A DNA stretch of 64,000 nucleotides from Pyronema omphalodes. Taxonomy: Eukaryota > Ascomycota > Pezizomycetes > Pezizales > Pyronemataceae. The notes beneath the pieces were generated by a model, which saw only the letters and a program-made list of their open reading frames with translations, searched no databases and was not told the origin of the DNA. Position numbers and translations under genes: made by a program. This document shows, piece by piece, positions 12,967 through 25,383 of the stretch. Within the stretch, counting starts at the first letter, position 1; each line of letters starts with the position of its first letter. Location of the stretch: positions 620,001 to 684,000 of the forward strand of contig JAJJXM010000020.1 in assembly GCA_024516155.1 (NCBI GenBank), in the 5' to 3' direction.

Positions 12967-15900
12967 TTAAGAGGCATTCGGCGTCCCCACTGCAGCTGGA
13001 GGACTCATGCCCATCTCCGCCCACTGTCCGTTAAGTTTAGGACAAAGCTTTTTATTCGTACCTTTTACAAAATCCAGTTAGTAATTACCCCCTTATCATT
13101 CTCGGAGCACAGCAGATACTTACGAATATGTCCACTCTGTCCACAATTGGCACACTTCCTTGTGGTTGCAGCTTTACCCACGGGCGTAGATGTAACCATA
13201 GGTGAGCCAGGACTCATGGCGTCAGGTGATGCAGCATCCATCATGGAGCGCTTGCCGGATTGCCTCTCACGGGCTTCACGGCGCTCACGGTTGCGTTGAA
13301 GACGAGCGAGTTCTTGCTGGAGTCTAAAGCAAAAGGTTAATAATCTGTGCTCGCAGAAAGACCGCCAAAAACCGATGGACAGGGTATAACAAGAAGAGTA
13401 ACAAACCTCTTTTTAGCGTGAGCATCTTCCTCAACATTACCAGTTGGCACCAAAGCTTCGACCTGAGTCTTCTCCGCATCCAACTCCCGACGCTTCTGAA
13501 GATACTGTCGAATGACCTTCGGGTCCCGAACAACCTCGTGTCGCATCTCAGTCTGGCCAGTATGTTTGTTAAACACCCTTCTTGAGATCTTAAGAACCTT
13601 GCGGCTCTGAGTCTTCGCACTCATTCTTGAGAATTGCGAAGTGGTATCATCATTCATGCCCATCCAAGGCTGTGCACTCTCTGCTCTTGGGGTTCTTCCT
13701 TCTTCAAATAAATCATCATCTAACCCTTCATCGCGATGTGCGTCTTCCATGTCGAGTTCTGGTAATTCTTCAACGGAGGACAAGGACTTGAATTGGGCGC
13801 GCCAGATACGGTCGATGGCTTCTTCGTACTGCTTCTGTTGCCTTGCGACGTTGTAACTGTGACCTCCAAGTTCCTTGAGACGTTGTTTATCCATCTTCTC
13901 ATCGATTGACTCTCCGACGTCTTTGAAGCCTCCCTTCATGCTGGTACGCACGAAACTGAAAGCCTCGCCACGGCCAGAGGGGTCCCCTTCTCCATGAAGC
14001 TGTAACATAGCTTTTCCTTGGGTTGCATTCAAGAAGTTCTTAGAGGAAACCCAAGGGGTAAGTTGCTGCTCCAAACTCATTCCATCTTTACCGTCATCAT
14101 CATCATCCTCGACAGTCTTTCCGTATCCTGCATCCTCCAAGTTACGAACTCCGACTTGCATGGCTTCGAGCAAACACAGATCTTCTGGTTTTATCATAGC
14201 TCTGATTTGACGCTCATCCATTATTCCCTCGCCCGGTTTCATCTCCCATAATCCAGAGTTCTTTTGATAACTCATAAATTCCTTCATTTTCTGCCTATTC
14301 TGCATGTCGTTGTTCTCCGGGAAGTGAGTGGAGATATCTTTGACTGCAATTGCATGATCGGCTTTGCGTTTCACAACTCTGTAACAAATCATCTTAAGGC
14401 GGTTTTTCGCGGCGGTAGTGACTTTTCGAGAATGTGGCCCAGGGACTTCGGTGACCGGGAATAACTGTCCAACCGTGAAAACGTAGGGAATAGTACGAAG
14501 ATAATACCGACTTGCGTTGTCGTAACTGCTTCTAACGACTAGGAAATCTGTGCTTTTTGGCTCGTGCCTAAAGATGGGGGCACGAATCATCTTGTTGTAC
14601 AATGTAGGAACCGTCTCTCCGGGTTCTACTGCTCCAAAGTTCCAGAAGGGAGAGCGGTCCTGAGGCATCAGAACGTGGGTCTCTCCAACTTCGCATTTGG
14701 GGCGGGATTCGTCCTCGGGGTTCTTCCGACGGTAGTAGTTGATAAGACGAGATCCCATGCCGAAGTTCGACATGACCGTAGGGTATTCTTCAGAATATTC
14801 TAGGAGGACAAATTGCGAACCATCTGACAGGGAAATATCTTTTGTAGTGGCAAAAACCTCCTGAATATCCTTTCCTCTAAAAGTTTTACGTTTCCTGGTC
14901 TTGATTTTGTCGAAACGAATTTCGTGACCAGTTGTAAAATGTAGGGTAGGACGATGGAAGGAACGTGCTTCCTTTGTAGACAGCTTTGTCTTGTAGTAAG
15001 GGGACTGAAGCCGGAGAGCTGGTAGAGTGTGCTCAATATTGAGCTGACCAATCGTACTACGAATTCTATTCTGGTGGTTCTCCTTCAGTAAATCGTAGGC
15101 TTCGTCGTTACTAATGTTGTATTTATGTGTGATATCCTTATTTAGGCGCCGCTTGAATTCTCCTCCGATTCTTCTTGTCCGCCGGATTTCGTTCGGCTGT
15201 CGGATATCGATGAGGAGATGTGGGTCATTCAAGTCAAGCGTGACCTTGGCGGCAAGTTTGCTGAGATCGCCCTCAAAAATTGCCTCTTCATCAATCCATG
15301 AATCTGGCATCTTATCGAGATACATAGGATCGAGTCTCCGACGCTGTTCAAATTAGCATGACAAATGTGATACAGAATCACACAAAACGAACCTTATTGG
15401 GACGTGCAAGTTCCATGGCACCATCATACTCATTACGAGTCGTCTTGAGTTGCGGTGAAGGAGGCGGTGAAATCATTGCTGCTTCAATTTTACTATCCCA
15501 ATCGCAACACGCAATCTCTAAATCACGTTCGAAAACAGGGTCCACAGGTTCCTTTCCTTCCTCCGTATCTTCGTCCTCGGCCTCACCCTCCTCTGCAGGT
15601 GGTGGTATTACCACAACACCCCGCTCCCGGTGCGCAGCATTCTTGTTTCCAGTAGCTTTGTTAAACAAGGTATTCTCATCCGGAGCCATCTCAACATTGA
15701 TCTTTGTTGGTACGCAAACCTTTGGTACCTTCTGGGGTCCAGTCTGTAGTGTACCCGGTTTGGCCTTAAACAACGTCGAGAAACTGAGTATTGAATGTGG
15801 CTTGAAGTCTGGAAAGTACTGTCTTGCAAGGTCTACGGGATCATCTGCTTGAATACTGTCCATTGACATATCCTGCGCTCCATAGTTTACTGCTCCAAAT

Positions 15901-16373
15901 AGGTCATCCGACTCACCCAACCCTGACTGCTCTGATGGTAGCGGCTCGTTTGCCAGATCGAACCCACTAAGATCTCCTAGATCCCCATCCCCAGGCGGCG
16001 GACCAACCGGATCACTCATATCTCCACCCATATCCCCAAAGAGATCGTCGAAGTCCATATCCTTTCCTCCCTCCACCTCTCCCTCCGCTGCCATTTCTGC
16101 TAGTAAATCCCCCCCTATTCCCATATCCTCATCGTCGTCCTCTGCGCCCCGGGATGGTCCAGACGGTACATCCTCTTCCGAGGGTAGGTCGTCGTCGGAA
16201 ATATCCTCATAGTCCACCGCGTCATCTACCTTTCCAACGGTGTCACCGAAGCTGAAGCCGCCATCCACCGCTTCAGCATCCATGGGGTCACCCTTTATGA
16301 GCGTAGCGATAAGTTCATCATCTGCGGCTTGAAGTTCGTCAAACGGTCGGTCGTCGGAGTCCTGGGTCGCCAT
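12967..16373 (-). CDS. taf1: TFIID subunit TAF1 (TAF111/TAF145-type)
   Basis: Largest TFIID subunit, which scaffolds TBP and the other TAFs at RNA polymerase II promoters. Four exons were read: 16373-15393, 15343-13407, 13323-13124 and 13061-12967 (about 1070 aa). The joins are in frame and link conserved sequence. The first exon is very acidic with Gly/Asp stretches, as in the TBP-binding N-terminus. The second holds the long central TAF1 domain (DUF3591), with FWNFGAVEPGETVPTLYNKM and an MYLDKMPDSW start. The third and fourth rebuild a CCHC-like knuckle (CANCGQSGHIRTNKKLC) split by an intron. No bromodomain follows, which is usual for ascomycete TAF1. The start chosen is the MATQDSDDRPF methionine. 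The frame stays open up to 16622, but a longer start would run into the divergent EMC6 promoter. Confidence 0.93.
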
Positions 16374-16731
16374 ATTCGCGGTGTAGTTGAGCTCCTTCAG
16401 AGTCGAGGAGATACCGCGCCGAAGATTGAAGCGGGCAAAATCGGCGCGTTCGAGGTATTGAAAATAGAATTCTGTGCAGAATGAAGCGGTGTTTCGCGTA
16501 AATGTGTTTCTAAGAGTGCGTGGGCGCGGGGTTAGGTAGCGGAGAGCTGTTCGTGTAGAGTGTCTGCGTATAGTAGCTGGAAGTGTCAAGATGATGAGGT
16601 TTGCCAAGCCTGCTGTCGCCAACGCGCTTCTGGTGCATCAGGTCGGCGGCGGAGCTTACAACCACCGTCGACGCCACCTATACGTGAAACGACACGACCG
16701 AAACGCGAAAAGAGACACCACTTTATTCACA
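16374..16731. promoter_or_regulatory. Shared divergent promoter TAF1/EMC6
   Basis: A 358-bp spacer separates the start codons of TAF1 (leftward) and EMC6 (rightward), so both core promoters and 5' leaders must lie here. I see no clear TATA box. The spacer is relatively GC-balanced and stays open in one minus-strand frame, which produces a spurious N-terminal extension of TAF1 with a basic, mitochondrial-leader-like look. Confidence 0.7.
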
Positions 16732-17140
16732 ATGGACGAGAAGGAGCTTCTGATCAACCCGGTGGTTAACGAGAATGTTGTTCATAACCAAAAGGTAATT
16801 TTATCTCCCTTCGTTCCCCCGAATCTTCAACTCGAAGCGCATTCCACTAATGCTATCTTCGATTCTGATTCAGTCAGTAACCGATATCCGATCCTTGACC
16901 TCATCGGTTCTCGGTGTCGCCGCTGGGATTCTCGGACTTGAATCGCTCACTGGTTTCGCTTTTTACCTCGCTGGAAGCTTTTTTGTCAGCGTATTGATGC
17001 TATTACTCCTGGCCGGAGGCCAGCCCAAGAGTTTCTTCCGGGGGTCTACAGAGATTTGGACACATGAGGTCTTTGGAACAACATCACTCAGTTCATACGT
17101 GTTGACATGGACACTATTCTATAACTTGGTGCGAGCATAG
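16732..17140 (+). CDS. emc6: ER membrane protein complex subunit 6
   Basis: Small subunit of the EMC insertase, which places tail-anchored and multipass proteins into the ER membrane. Two exons, 16732-16794 and 16874-17140, give 109 aa, matching yeast and human EMC6 (about 110). Exon 1 encodes MDEKELLINPVVNENVVHNQ plus K. Exon 2 begins SVTDIRSLTSSVLGVAAGIL and carries two hydrophobic hairpin segments (SVLGVAAGILGLESLTGFAFYL and FFVSVLMLLLLAG) followed by the family's C-terminal tail ending in LSSYVLTWTLFYNLVRA. The intron is GTAATT...CAG, 79 nt. Frames starting upstream at 16591 are open but carry a long basic leader unlike EMC6, so the internal ATG was chosen. It converges on UTP12, 216 bp downstream. 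Confidence 0.93.
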
Positions 17141-17356
17141 AATGGTGGGTATCGATGGAGAGACAGACTATACAGTGACGAATGATTGGTTTGGGAGATT
17201 TCGAAATGTAATATGCGAGTAACAGCGACAGCAACTGCAATAGGCGTTTGGAATATTAATTACTGGCAACGAACAACCTTTAGAAGGAATATATTATCTT
17301 GAACTTTTGTAATAACCCTGGGAACCGAAATAATGTACATGTTTCCCCCCACATAT

Positions 17357-20314
17357 TTACGCCAAATTTGCAAAACCACGCTTTTTTGTGTTCTTCTCCT
17401 CGTATCCTCGGTATTCCTCTTCGTCCATAAAGTTCTTGGATTTCTTCATGTCGACTCCGTTCTTGATATACCGTACAGCGGCAAGGTTGAATCCCATCTC
17501 ATCCTTCTGGTGTTTCAATGCTGCCCGCAAATGCGCTCGTACACTGTCGAGCATGCTTCTCATCGTTTTGCTGGCGACAATCTGCTTGTGGTGCGTCTTG
17601 AGGATAAAGAAAAGAATACGGCAAGTCAAAGGAATATTCCACTCCTATTGATATTATTAGTCCGCTTTACTTCAAAAGATAGAAGTGAATAATCGTACCT
17701 TCTCGGCCCAGATATCTAAGAAAGTCAACATATCAACGGCCTTGTTGAAGGGAAGCACTAATAGCGCATCCTGCAAACTTGCCGCCTTGATCCTCTGCAC
17801 AACATCCAAGAGATATTTTTCCGCACTGACACCACCAAGGGCAATGTACTGCGCATTTCTTGGTGGCATAGCGAGGTTAGGCTGTGACTCCTTTGCCAAC
17901 TTCCACTCCTTAACCAAAGCCAAATCCTCAATACCAAGCTCCAAAGCCTCCATGATCTTCTCTCCATCCTTAAGAGTCTCAGTAGTCTGCTTTCCGGCCT
18001 TACCAACCTCGTCAGTCTCATCCTCATCACCCTCCAGTGACGTCGTAAGAGTAGTCTCATACAACGCCTCCATTTCCTTCTCCCTCTCTTCCTCCAAGAA
18101 GATCGGCTCATCTGTCTGCTCCCAGACACGGATACTCTTATCATGCGAAGCACTGACTATAATATCGCTCGTCTTTCCAACAGCCAATGCGAAAATCTCT
18201 CCAAAATGTCCCTCTAAATTCATAATCTTCTCAAACTTGTCTCCATCCCAGTACTTGATGAGCTTATCCTTCGAAGCCGAGAAGAAATTGTGGGAGTTCT
18301 TCTCAAACTTAACTTGCATAATGGAGTCCTGGTGGTCAAAGAAACTCTTGTGACAATCTCCAAAATCCAATCCCCAAAGCTTGATGTTTTTGTCCGCGGA
18401 ACAAGTAGCAATCAACTTAGAGTCATGAGAGATATCCATGCTCAATACTGGAAGCTTGTGTCCGTAGAGGTTAAGCAGGTGCTTGAGGGTGTCAACGAAG
18501 AACACCTTGACGGTGTTGTCAAGGAGAGAAAGAGCGATGAGCTTTCCGTCGGGAGAGAAGCAGGCGGAAAGAATGTCGTCAGAGAGCTTCAAGACACGGG
18601 TCTGCTTGAGCTTCAACCGGGGGGTGGTACGCTTGGTACCAGGAATTTCCTCCTCCTCGACTACAAAGTCCCAGAATTTGGCGGATTTGTCAGCACTACT
18701 GGTAACCAATGACCTGCCGTCGGGGTGGACCTGTAACGACCAGACTGCACCCTCATGGGCTTGTACGGTCTCAAGAAGCTGGGAAGAAGCAACATCGAAC
18801 ATTTCGACTTCTCCGTTTTTGGTTCCGACAACAACCTATAATGGTGTTAGATGAGGCTTGCCAAGATATGAGTGAAAAGCTTACAATCTTGTCTCCGGGA
18901 AGGAAGGAACAGCACAGAGCATATCCGCACTCAAAGGTTCTAATACACGCACCAGTGCGGATATTCCAGATCTTGAGAGAACCATTCGAGGCCGATGCCA
19001 ACATTCTATCATCCGTGCTTAACGATAGACCACGAATATCCGTTCTGTGACCTGGCAGCTCGACGGAATATAGTTTATTATATTCCGGTACCTCCGCATT
19101 CTTCTTCTCTTTGGCCTTCTCGATATCGTAGAACTCCAGCGAGTTATTTGTGCAAGATACCAATAGTTGTTCGTGTTCGGAGTTCTTACTTCGAGGCTTG
19201 ACAGCCCAGTCCACACTCTTCACCTTTCCTCCTGTTCTGACGACGGTGTGTGAAACGAAAATATCTCCGATTGTGGCAACAGCAATTCCCTCCTCCTCAA
19301 CCTTCTCTCCCTTCGCCTCCTTTCTCTTCCGCTTCCTCTTCAACGCTTTTTGTACCTCCTCCTCTCCACGTATCCTCCAAACCTCCACGTTTTTGTCGGC
19401 TCCGTGTACTGCAAAGTAGTTTCCATCCTGGTGAAACTTCACCGCCGTTGTGCGATCGCGAATTTGCCTGTAGAGAGTTCCCCGGTCGACAATACAATCC
19501 GTATCGCTGCTAGCTCTTGATTCTAATCCCTCAATGTCGATAGACCACACCTTCATCTCTCCGTCGTTTCCAGCCGTAATACATCCTCTCTCATCGGGCA
19601 TAACAGCCATAGTCCAGCATTCCCCATGGTGGGCAACATGAGTCTCAACACAATGCTGAGTCGACAAATCCCAAAGCTTGATCAAGGTATCCTTTCCGGT
19701 AGAGATAATGAATCCGTCGCCATCCGCGGCGTCTCTCATGTCATCCTCATTGTCGGTAGAGCTCTTCAAAAACTGTAGTCCAGTGATCATATCCTTATGA
19801 CCTCTCAATCTGTATAATCCAACTTCCGCAATCAAATCCCAGACAATGATATGCGCATCTCTAGAGCCACTGGCAAGTCTAGTTCCTGATTTATCCCAAG
19901 CCAGCGCAGAAACTGCACTCTTGTGTCCATTAAAAGAAATCACCACTGTTCCGGTTTTCGAATCCCAAAGTCTCAAAGATCCATCGTTGTACCCGGCCGC
20001 GAAAATGTCTGGGTCAGTTCTGGATTGGGAGATGACGGAAACTTCGTGCTTATTTTTGGGGTCGTTCCACCGGGAAAGAAGCTCGCCCTTCTTGATGTCC
20101 CATGTAAGGATTTCTTCATTCGCTGGGACGACAGCTTTTCCAGCGCCGGTCGTGCGCTCTCCTTCGGTGGTCCAGACGGCGTTGGCAGTGCCTGAGGCAA
20201 CGATACCAAAGGTTTTATAGTGTTCCCACTTACTAAAAATTATCAATTAGCAGTCGCCTTCCCTAAATATATCAATTAGTAAAAAAAAAGGACATACAGA
20301 TATGACTTCACCAT
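17357..20314 (-). CDS. utp12: U3 snoRNP/SSU processome WD-repeat protein Utp12 (Dip2, WDR3)
   Basis: Component of the UTP-B subcomplex of the small-subunit processome, acting in the nucleolus in 18S rRNA maturation. Four exons were read: 20314-20298, 20232-18885, 18835-17699 and 17644-17357 (about 929 aa, close to the yeast length). The first intron splits the sixth codon, giving MVKSYLKWEHYKTFGIVASG. Two tandem WD40 propellers follow, with repeated GH...(W/F)D signatures such as GHKSAVSALAWDKSGTRLAS and GHKDMITGLQFL. A basic linker (KRKRKRKEAKGEK) and an acidic stretch precede the Utp12 C-terminal domain, which ends in KHQKDEMGFNLAAVRYI and a charged tail. All introns are GT-AG, 49-65 nt. 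Confidence 0.95.
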
Positions 20315-20543
20315 CTTCTTTGCTGTTGTCGGATTTTCGCGGTGTCGCAAAAAAACGTCTCCAAGGATCTTAAGAAGAGTTACCAAAAATTTTAGAGCCG
20401 CTGCACGCAGGGATACGCGTTAGCGCGTCACGAGTGAGCTAGCATCTATCATAAGACCGGGTAACAAAACGATGACACCAGCTTTCCACCATCCCAACCT
20501 CCCAGTAGCAACGAAGCTCTAACGCGATAACCAACAAAACAAA
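20315..20543. promoter_or_regulatory. Shared divergent promoter UTP12/VMA6
   Basis: Only 229 bp separate the two start codons, so the genes share one divergent promoter. The segment contains short palindromic GCG-rich sequence (around 20409-20432, ACGCGTTAGCGCGTCACG). No TATA box is evident. Confidence 0.7.
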
Positions 20544-21830
20544 ATGGAAGGACTATTTTTCAACGTTGACAGCGGTTATATTGAGGGAATTGTCCGGGGT
20601 TACCGAAACTCTCTCTTAACTTCGCAAAACTATAACAACCTTACCCAATGCGAAACTCTTGACGGTATACAATACCCCCTCCGAAGCTTGGAACTGGCTC
20701 CCCGGTGCTATGCAACACATAAAAATGCACCCCGCCAAAGACCACCTACTAATATATTGCAGACCTCAAGCTTCAACTCGCTCCCTCGTATGGAGATGTT
20801 CTTAACAACGTCCCCTCGCCGCTTAAAACCTCTACCATTGCAACCCTCGCTACTTCGAAGCTCCACAGCGAGTTCCTTTACCTCCGATCTGTCGCGACCG
20901 GAACCCTACGTACCTTTATGGACTACCTCCAGCACGGCTACATGATTGATAACGTTGCACTCTTGATCACCGGAACTCTCCACGAGCTCGATACCTCCAA
21001 GCTCATTTCCCGCTGCCACCCATTGGGGCTTTTTGAAGGACTATCGGTTCTTTGCGTTGCCACCAATGTCGATGAACTCTACAACACAATCCTTGTTGAA
21101 ACTCCTTTGAAGCCATACTTTAAGGGATTAACGAATAAAGACCTCGACGAGCTTAACATTGAGATCATCCGGAACACCCTCTATAAGAACTACCTCGAGC
21201 ACTTCGCCGAGTTCTGTCGAACAGCTGAAGGAATCTCCGGAAGCCCTTGTCAGGAGATTATGGAGCAGATTTTGAACTTTGAGGCGGATCGAAGAGCTAT
21301 CAATATTACCTTGAATTCTTTTGGAACGGAATTATCGAAGGATGAGAGAAAGAAGCTTTATCCGGAGATGGGAAAACTTTACCCAGTTGGTACACACCTG
21401 CTCGGTAATGCGGAGAGTAATGAAGCGGCGATTGCGGGTGCATCAACAGTTTCAGAATACGCGGATTTCTTCAAGCAAGCGACGATGATGGGACAGCAGA
21501 AGAGTTTAGAGGATTTGTTTTACAAAAAGGAAATGGAGATTATGAAGGAGGTGTTTACCCAGCAGTTTACTTATGCTGTGGTTTATGCTTGGTTGAAGTT
21601 GAAGGAGCAGGTACGTTACCCCCAATGAGTGTAACAAATTCAATGTGCGGCGCGCTTTGGCTACGTCGAGCGGGCCTTTGTTACACAAAACAGAGACACA
21701 CACAGAAAGCCGTTGATGCTAACATTCTTTTTTTTTTTTTTGCCAGGAAATTCGCAACATCACATGGATCGCAGAGTGCATAGCACAAAACCAGAAAGAC
21801 CGAATTGGAAACTACATCAGCATTTTTTAA
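20544..21830 (+). CDS. vma6: V-type H+-ATPase subunit d (Vma6)
   Basis: Subunit d of the V0 sector. It couples the central stalk to the proteolipid ring of the vacuolar/endosomal proton pump. Three exons, 20544-20664, 20763-21610 and 21747-21830, give about 350 aa (yeast 345). Exon 1 reads [20 protein letters not shown]. The first junction restores TLDDLKLQL, and the last exon, after a long T-run and CAG, encodes [20 protein letters not shown] and the typical hydrophobic end YISIF. Family landmarks include [19 protein letters not shown] and [11 protein letters not shown]. The longest uninterrupted frame, starting at 20918, is only the middle of the gene. Confidence 0.95.
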
Positions 21831-22566
21831 ACACCTACATCATGATTCGTTTTGTTTATGTTTTCTTGCCGGTTTGGGGACTCTGTATTTTCAGCACTGT
21901 TTCATTTTCTTTGTTTCCGTTTCTTGTTTCTTGTTTCTGTTTCGCTTAATTGCCCTTGTTTTTTTTTTGAGTTACGACTGTATTCAGTAGGAGAAGAAGG
22001 TTTGAAAATTTATCAAAATAGATATGATATAATTTAAAATAACTTTGCTGATTTCGGACCCGCGGGCTATTCTTTGGGGTCTCATTGCCGCCATGAGATC
22101 TGTATTTTTTCGGTTCACGTTGAGCTAATCTAGTACACGATTAGCAGGCGAGGTAAACGTAGTCTTGATCTAGTCAACACATAAACGTTCCGGAATGCGA
22201 TTCCCGAGCGTGAATGTCGTAATGATGATGAAAATCAATGACTTAATTGGCTCGGTAGGGGGAAAGGGGAGCGGGTAAGGAAGGGTATGATGAAATAGAT
22301 AATAAGGAGCGGAGATTGGGGAGCGTGGGGGAGGGAGGGAAGAGGGAGTGAGGAGCATAAATAGGACTCCAGCCCCTCACCTCAGGTTTGTACTCGATAA
22401 CCACCTTTAATTGTTTCTACGGTAAGCAACCACAATTTTTAGCTAGATTTCGAACTTTTTTCTTTTGATTTCTATTTAACTGACTTAAAATGGTTTTAAA
22501 AAGAAAAAACAACATAGGTAATAGATTGTATTTGATTCTAATTTGAAGAAGCATCATACAAACACG
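21831..22566. promoter_or_regulatory. VMA6 3' side and promoter of the SUN gene
   Basis: The left half is T-rich and likely carries the VMA6 3' UTR. A TATA-like ATAAATA lies near 22357, about 210 bp before the SUN-gene ATG, after a G-rich/purine-rich stretch. A possible 5'-UTR intron donor (CGGTAAGC, about 22420) follows, but it cannot be confirmed by eye. Confidence 0.4.
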
Positions 22567-23700
22567 ATGTTCATAAAAAAAGCAACAGCTCAAGCCATCC
22601 TGGCTAAGATATTTACAATCATCTTTGTAATGGCTTGCCTAAGCTCTGGTCTTGCTCATGGCGAAATGACTGAGCTAGGGAAGAATATTACAGAAAATTT
22701 TCCAGATGACAATGGTTCAAATCCTATGGAAAAGCGGCTGGTACACTCTCATATTGAGTGCCCATTTCCCTGGGATAGTCCGGAGATAGTCCCAGTGACC
22801 CCACAGTACCTTAATAAAGGTTGGGCCAACAGTTATGATCGCCCATGCACGGCGTAAGTACCTTAATTGATCCTTCTTCATATTATTTTTCATAAATAAC
22901 TTATTTGTAAGAGGATTATGGTGCCAGTATGCCTGTAAACCAGGAACACTAATGCATCAGTGGAATCCTGAAGCAGTAGCATATGCTCATCCATGGAAGG
23001 AGCAGGGCGGGCTTTACTGTGGGGAGGATGGGGTAGCGCGGAAGCCGTTCCCTAACCGTAACCTCTGCTATGAAGCTACCAGGAAACTTCCAGCGGTCAA
23101 TACTCTTGGTGGAGATGTATATATGTGCCAGACCGTACTTCCGGGTGATGAAGCCATGCGGATTCCAAATTTGATCAACAGAGGCACTACAGCCTTGCTC
23201 GCGGTTCCTGGTCCAGAATTTTGGCCTGAAACTAAACCAGGTGGCGCGCACTATTATATTAATAGCCCCGGTGTTTCTGTTGACGATGCCTGTGTGTGGG
23301 GTAATAACACCTTTGGTGCTGGCAACGTAATTCTCCTCCCCGCTCCCTCTTTCCTCCAATCTTCCCTATGTCTCAACAAGATCATATTCCAATAACAAAA
23401 ATATAGTGGGCTCCCTACTCTTTTGGCACCAACCACGACAATGGGGAAATGTTCGTTTCCCTCAATTGGAATCCAGTCTGGTTTGAGACTGCATCTCACA
23501 TGCGAAAAGATCGTCCCGAATTTGGAGTCCGCATCGAGTGCGAAGGCCCTAATTGCCACAATGCACCCTGCTTCATAGACCCCCGCATTCATTCCGTCAA
23601 CCAAGTTTCATATGGTCAAGGGTTCGTTGGTGCTGGAGATGCTAATGCATGCGTAGTCACTGCTGGCAGAGATAGCCAGATCCGAATTGTTCTATTCTGA
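22567..23700 (+). CDS. Secreted SUN-family cell-wall protein (GH132-like)
   Basis: Fungal SUN proteins (Sim1/Uth1/Nca3/Sun4, Psu1) are secreted, wall-associated, and act in septation and glucan remodelling. Three exons (22567-22853, 22912-23326, 23407-23700) give about 331 aa. It opens with a signal peptide (FIKKATAQAILAKIFTIIF, then a hydrophobic run). A short pro-segment ends in MEKR, a Kex2-type site. The SUN domain follows: CTAGLWCQYACKPGTLMHQW, GGLYCGEDG, VYMCQTVLPGDEAMRIPNLI, HYYINSPGVSVDDACVWG, a WAPYSFG block, then the Cys-rich C-terminal part with CEGPNCHNAPC and a final ACVVTAG. No Ser/Thr-rich linker is present, so this is a short member. The ATG at 22567 was preferred because the frame upstream has no ATG. 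Confidence 0.88.
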
Positions 23701-25321
23701 TTCGACAATTCCTCGGATCGGTCTTTGTTCAGATAGAGGGACCAAAAAATGGTGGTGATAGATAGATAAAAGGGGTAAAGGAAAAAAGATAGATAGATAA
23801 AAGGGGTAAAATAGAAAAGATATTAGGGATAAAATTCAGACCGTCCAAATATGAAACCAAAAAATGCCGTGCGTCATCACATATCATTCATGTGTGCAAA
23901 TTCTGAATTCGTGATGTGGAGCTCCCTTATGCATGGAACGGTACCATAAGCCCAGCCACATTCGGAGTTGAAATTCGGTAGAAAAAGAAAGAACGAGAGA
24001 AACAACTGGCAAAAACACCCATAGAACGACAAGAAGAGGAAGAAAGACGACTTTCATTTGTTAAACAATACCAATTACCTTTGTTTTTTTTTCAAGTGGT
24101 TACGGCGTTCGACGTTTTCTGATCATAATGGGATAAGTTTCTTTTATCCTTTGCCTTATTTTTCCCAGCTGCAACAGCAAATGATTTTCACTGCTTATAT
24201 TATCGTTGAAGGCTTGGATTTGAGAGTTGTTAAGGTTTGGATGCTTGACAAGTGTTTTGTTTTTCCGATGAAGTTTGTAATTGATTGATTAATTGATGCA
24301 ATGAGCCTAGATAGGAGGAATAGGGGGGAATACGGATGAATATCAAGGGAGGGGGGGATTGGATTAAGTGGTTGTATATAGGAAGAACATGGAACAATGA
24401 ACTTGGATCCTGAAATCGCGAACCAGGAATAGGGAATAGGGTATTTGGAAATGTAGATAATGATTATATATACGGGGGATCTGATAGATTTTCAGGAAAT
24501 AGGAATTTGACGGTTGGTAGGCATAGTGATGGATTTAGGATTCGTAATATTTCGGATTTGGGATACAGACCATATGTTACTACATCATACCATATCATAT
24601 CATAGCTATAAACTGTGAAATTATTTCTCTGAGTAATAAAAAAAACATTATCATCATTATTGTTGTTATTACTTGGATTTTTGTTTATGGTTGATTGAGC
24701 GTGATTTCGTAATTCCTGATTTGGTAGTTTCGGATTCTGAATTTGGATGGACCTGGCAAGAAGTTTGGGAATTTCGGGGTTTCTTGGATTCTACATCCCT
24801 GGGTTCATAGTATCAAGGATTCGTGGTATTGAGGCTTGGACTCCAGTACGATATTAACTCTATCCATGGTGACAGTGATACGGTGATATATTCATAAACT
24901 AATATAATAATCCAATAATCCAACAACCCAACAACCCAATAACTAATTAACTAAATAACTAAATAACCCAAGACATGGCCACATCGAAGTTTAAACTTTA
25001 CCGAGTGATTATGCATGATGCATGTGGTGAATCTTACTATATCATCCTTAATCATGTAATATCACTCGGGGTTGTGAGATGCGTGGTATTGGTATGATGT
25101 GGTGATATGGCAACTAAAAAACTAGACGGCTAAAGAAATAGGCTAGATGACTATGTATACTAGATAGAACCCAAATAGAGACGAGAGATGATACATGATA
25201 GAGTGGCCGGTCTTGAAAGTAAAATAATAATGATGATGATAGCAACAACAAATAACAATAATAATACAATCAACGAAAAGTATGATTGCATGGTGACTAT
25301 GGACTATTGGCTGTTAAAATT

Positions 25322-25383
25322 GATGTAGGATATAGGATGTAGAATATAGGATGTAGGATGTAGGATATAGGATATAGGATGTA
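25322..25383. repeat. Degenerate (GGATRTA)n minisatellite
   Basis: About nine tandem heptamers alternating GGATATA and GGATGTA, with one GAATATA variant. Period 7, like the other arrays in this window. Confidence 0.85.

Noticed and set aside
15378..16622. N-terminal extension of TAF1 with a basic leader starting at 16622
   Set aside because: The extension crosses the start of the divergent EMC6 transcript region and has no TAF1 resemblance. The acidic TAF1 N-terminus begins naturally at MATQDSDDRPF (16373).
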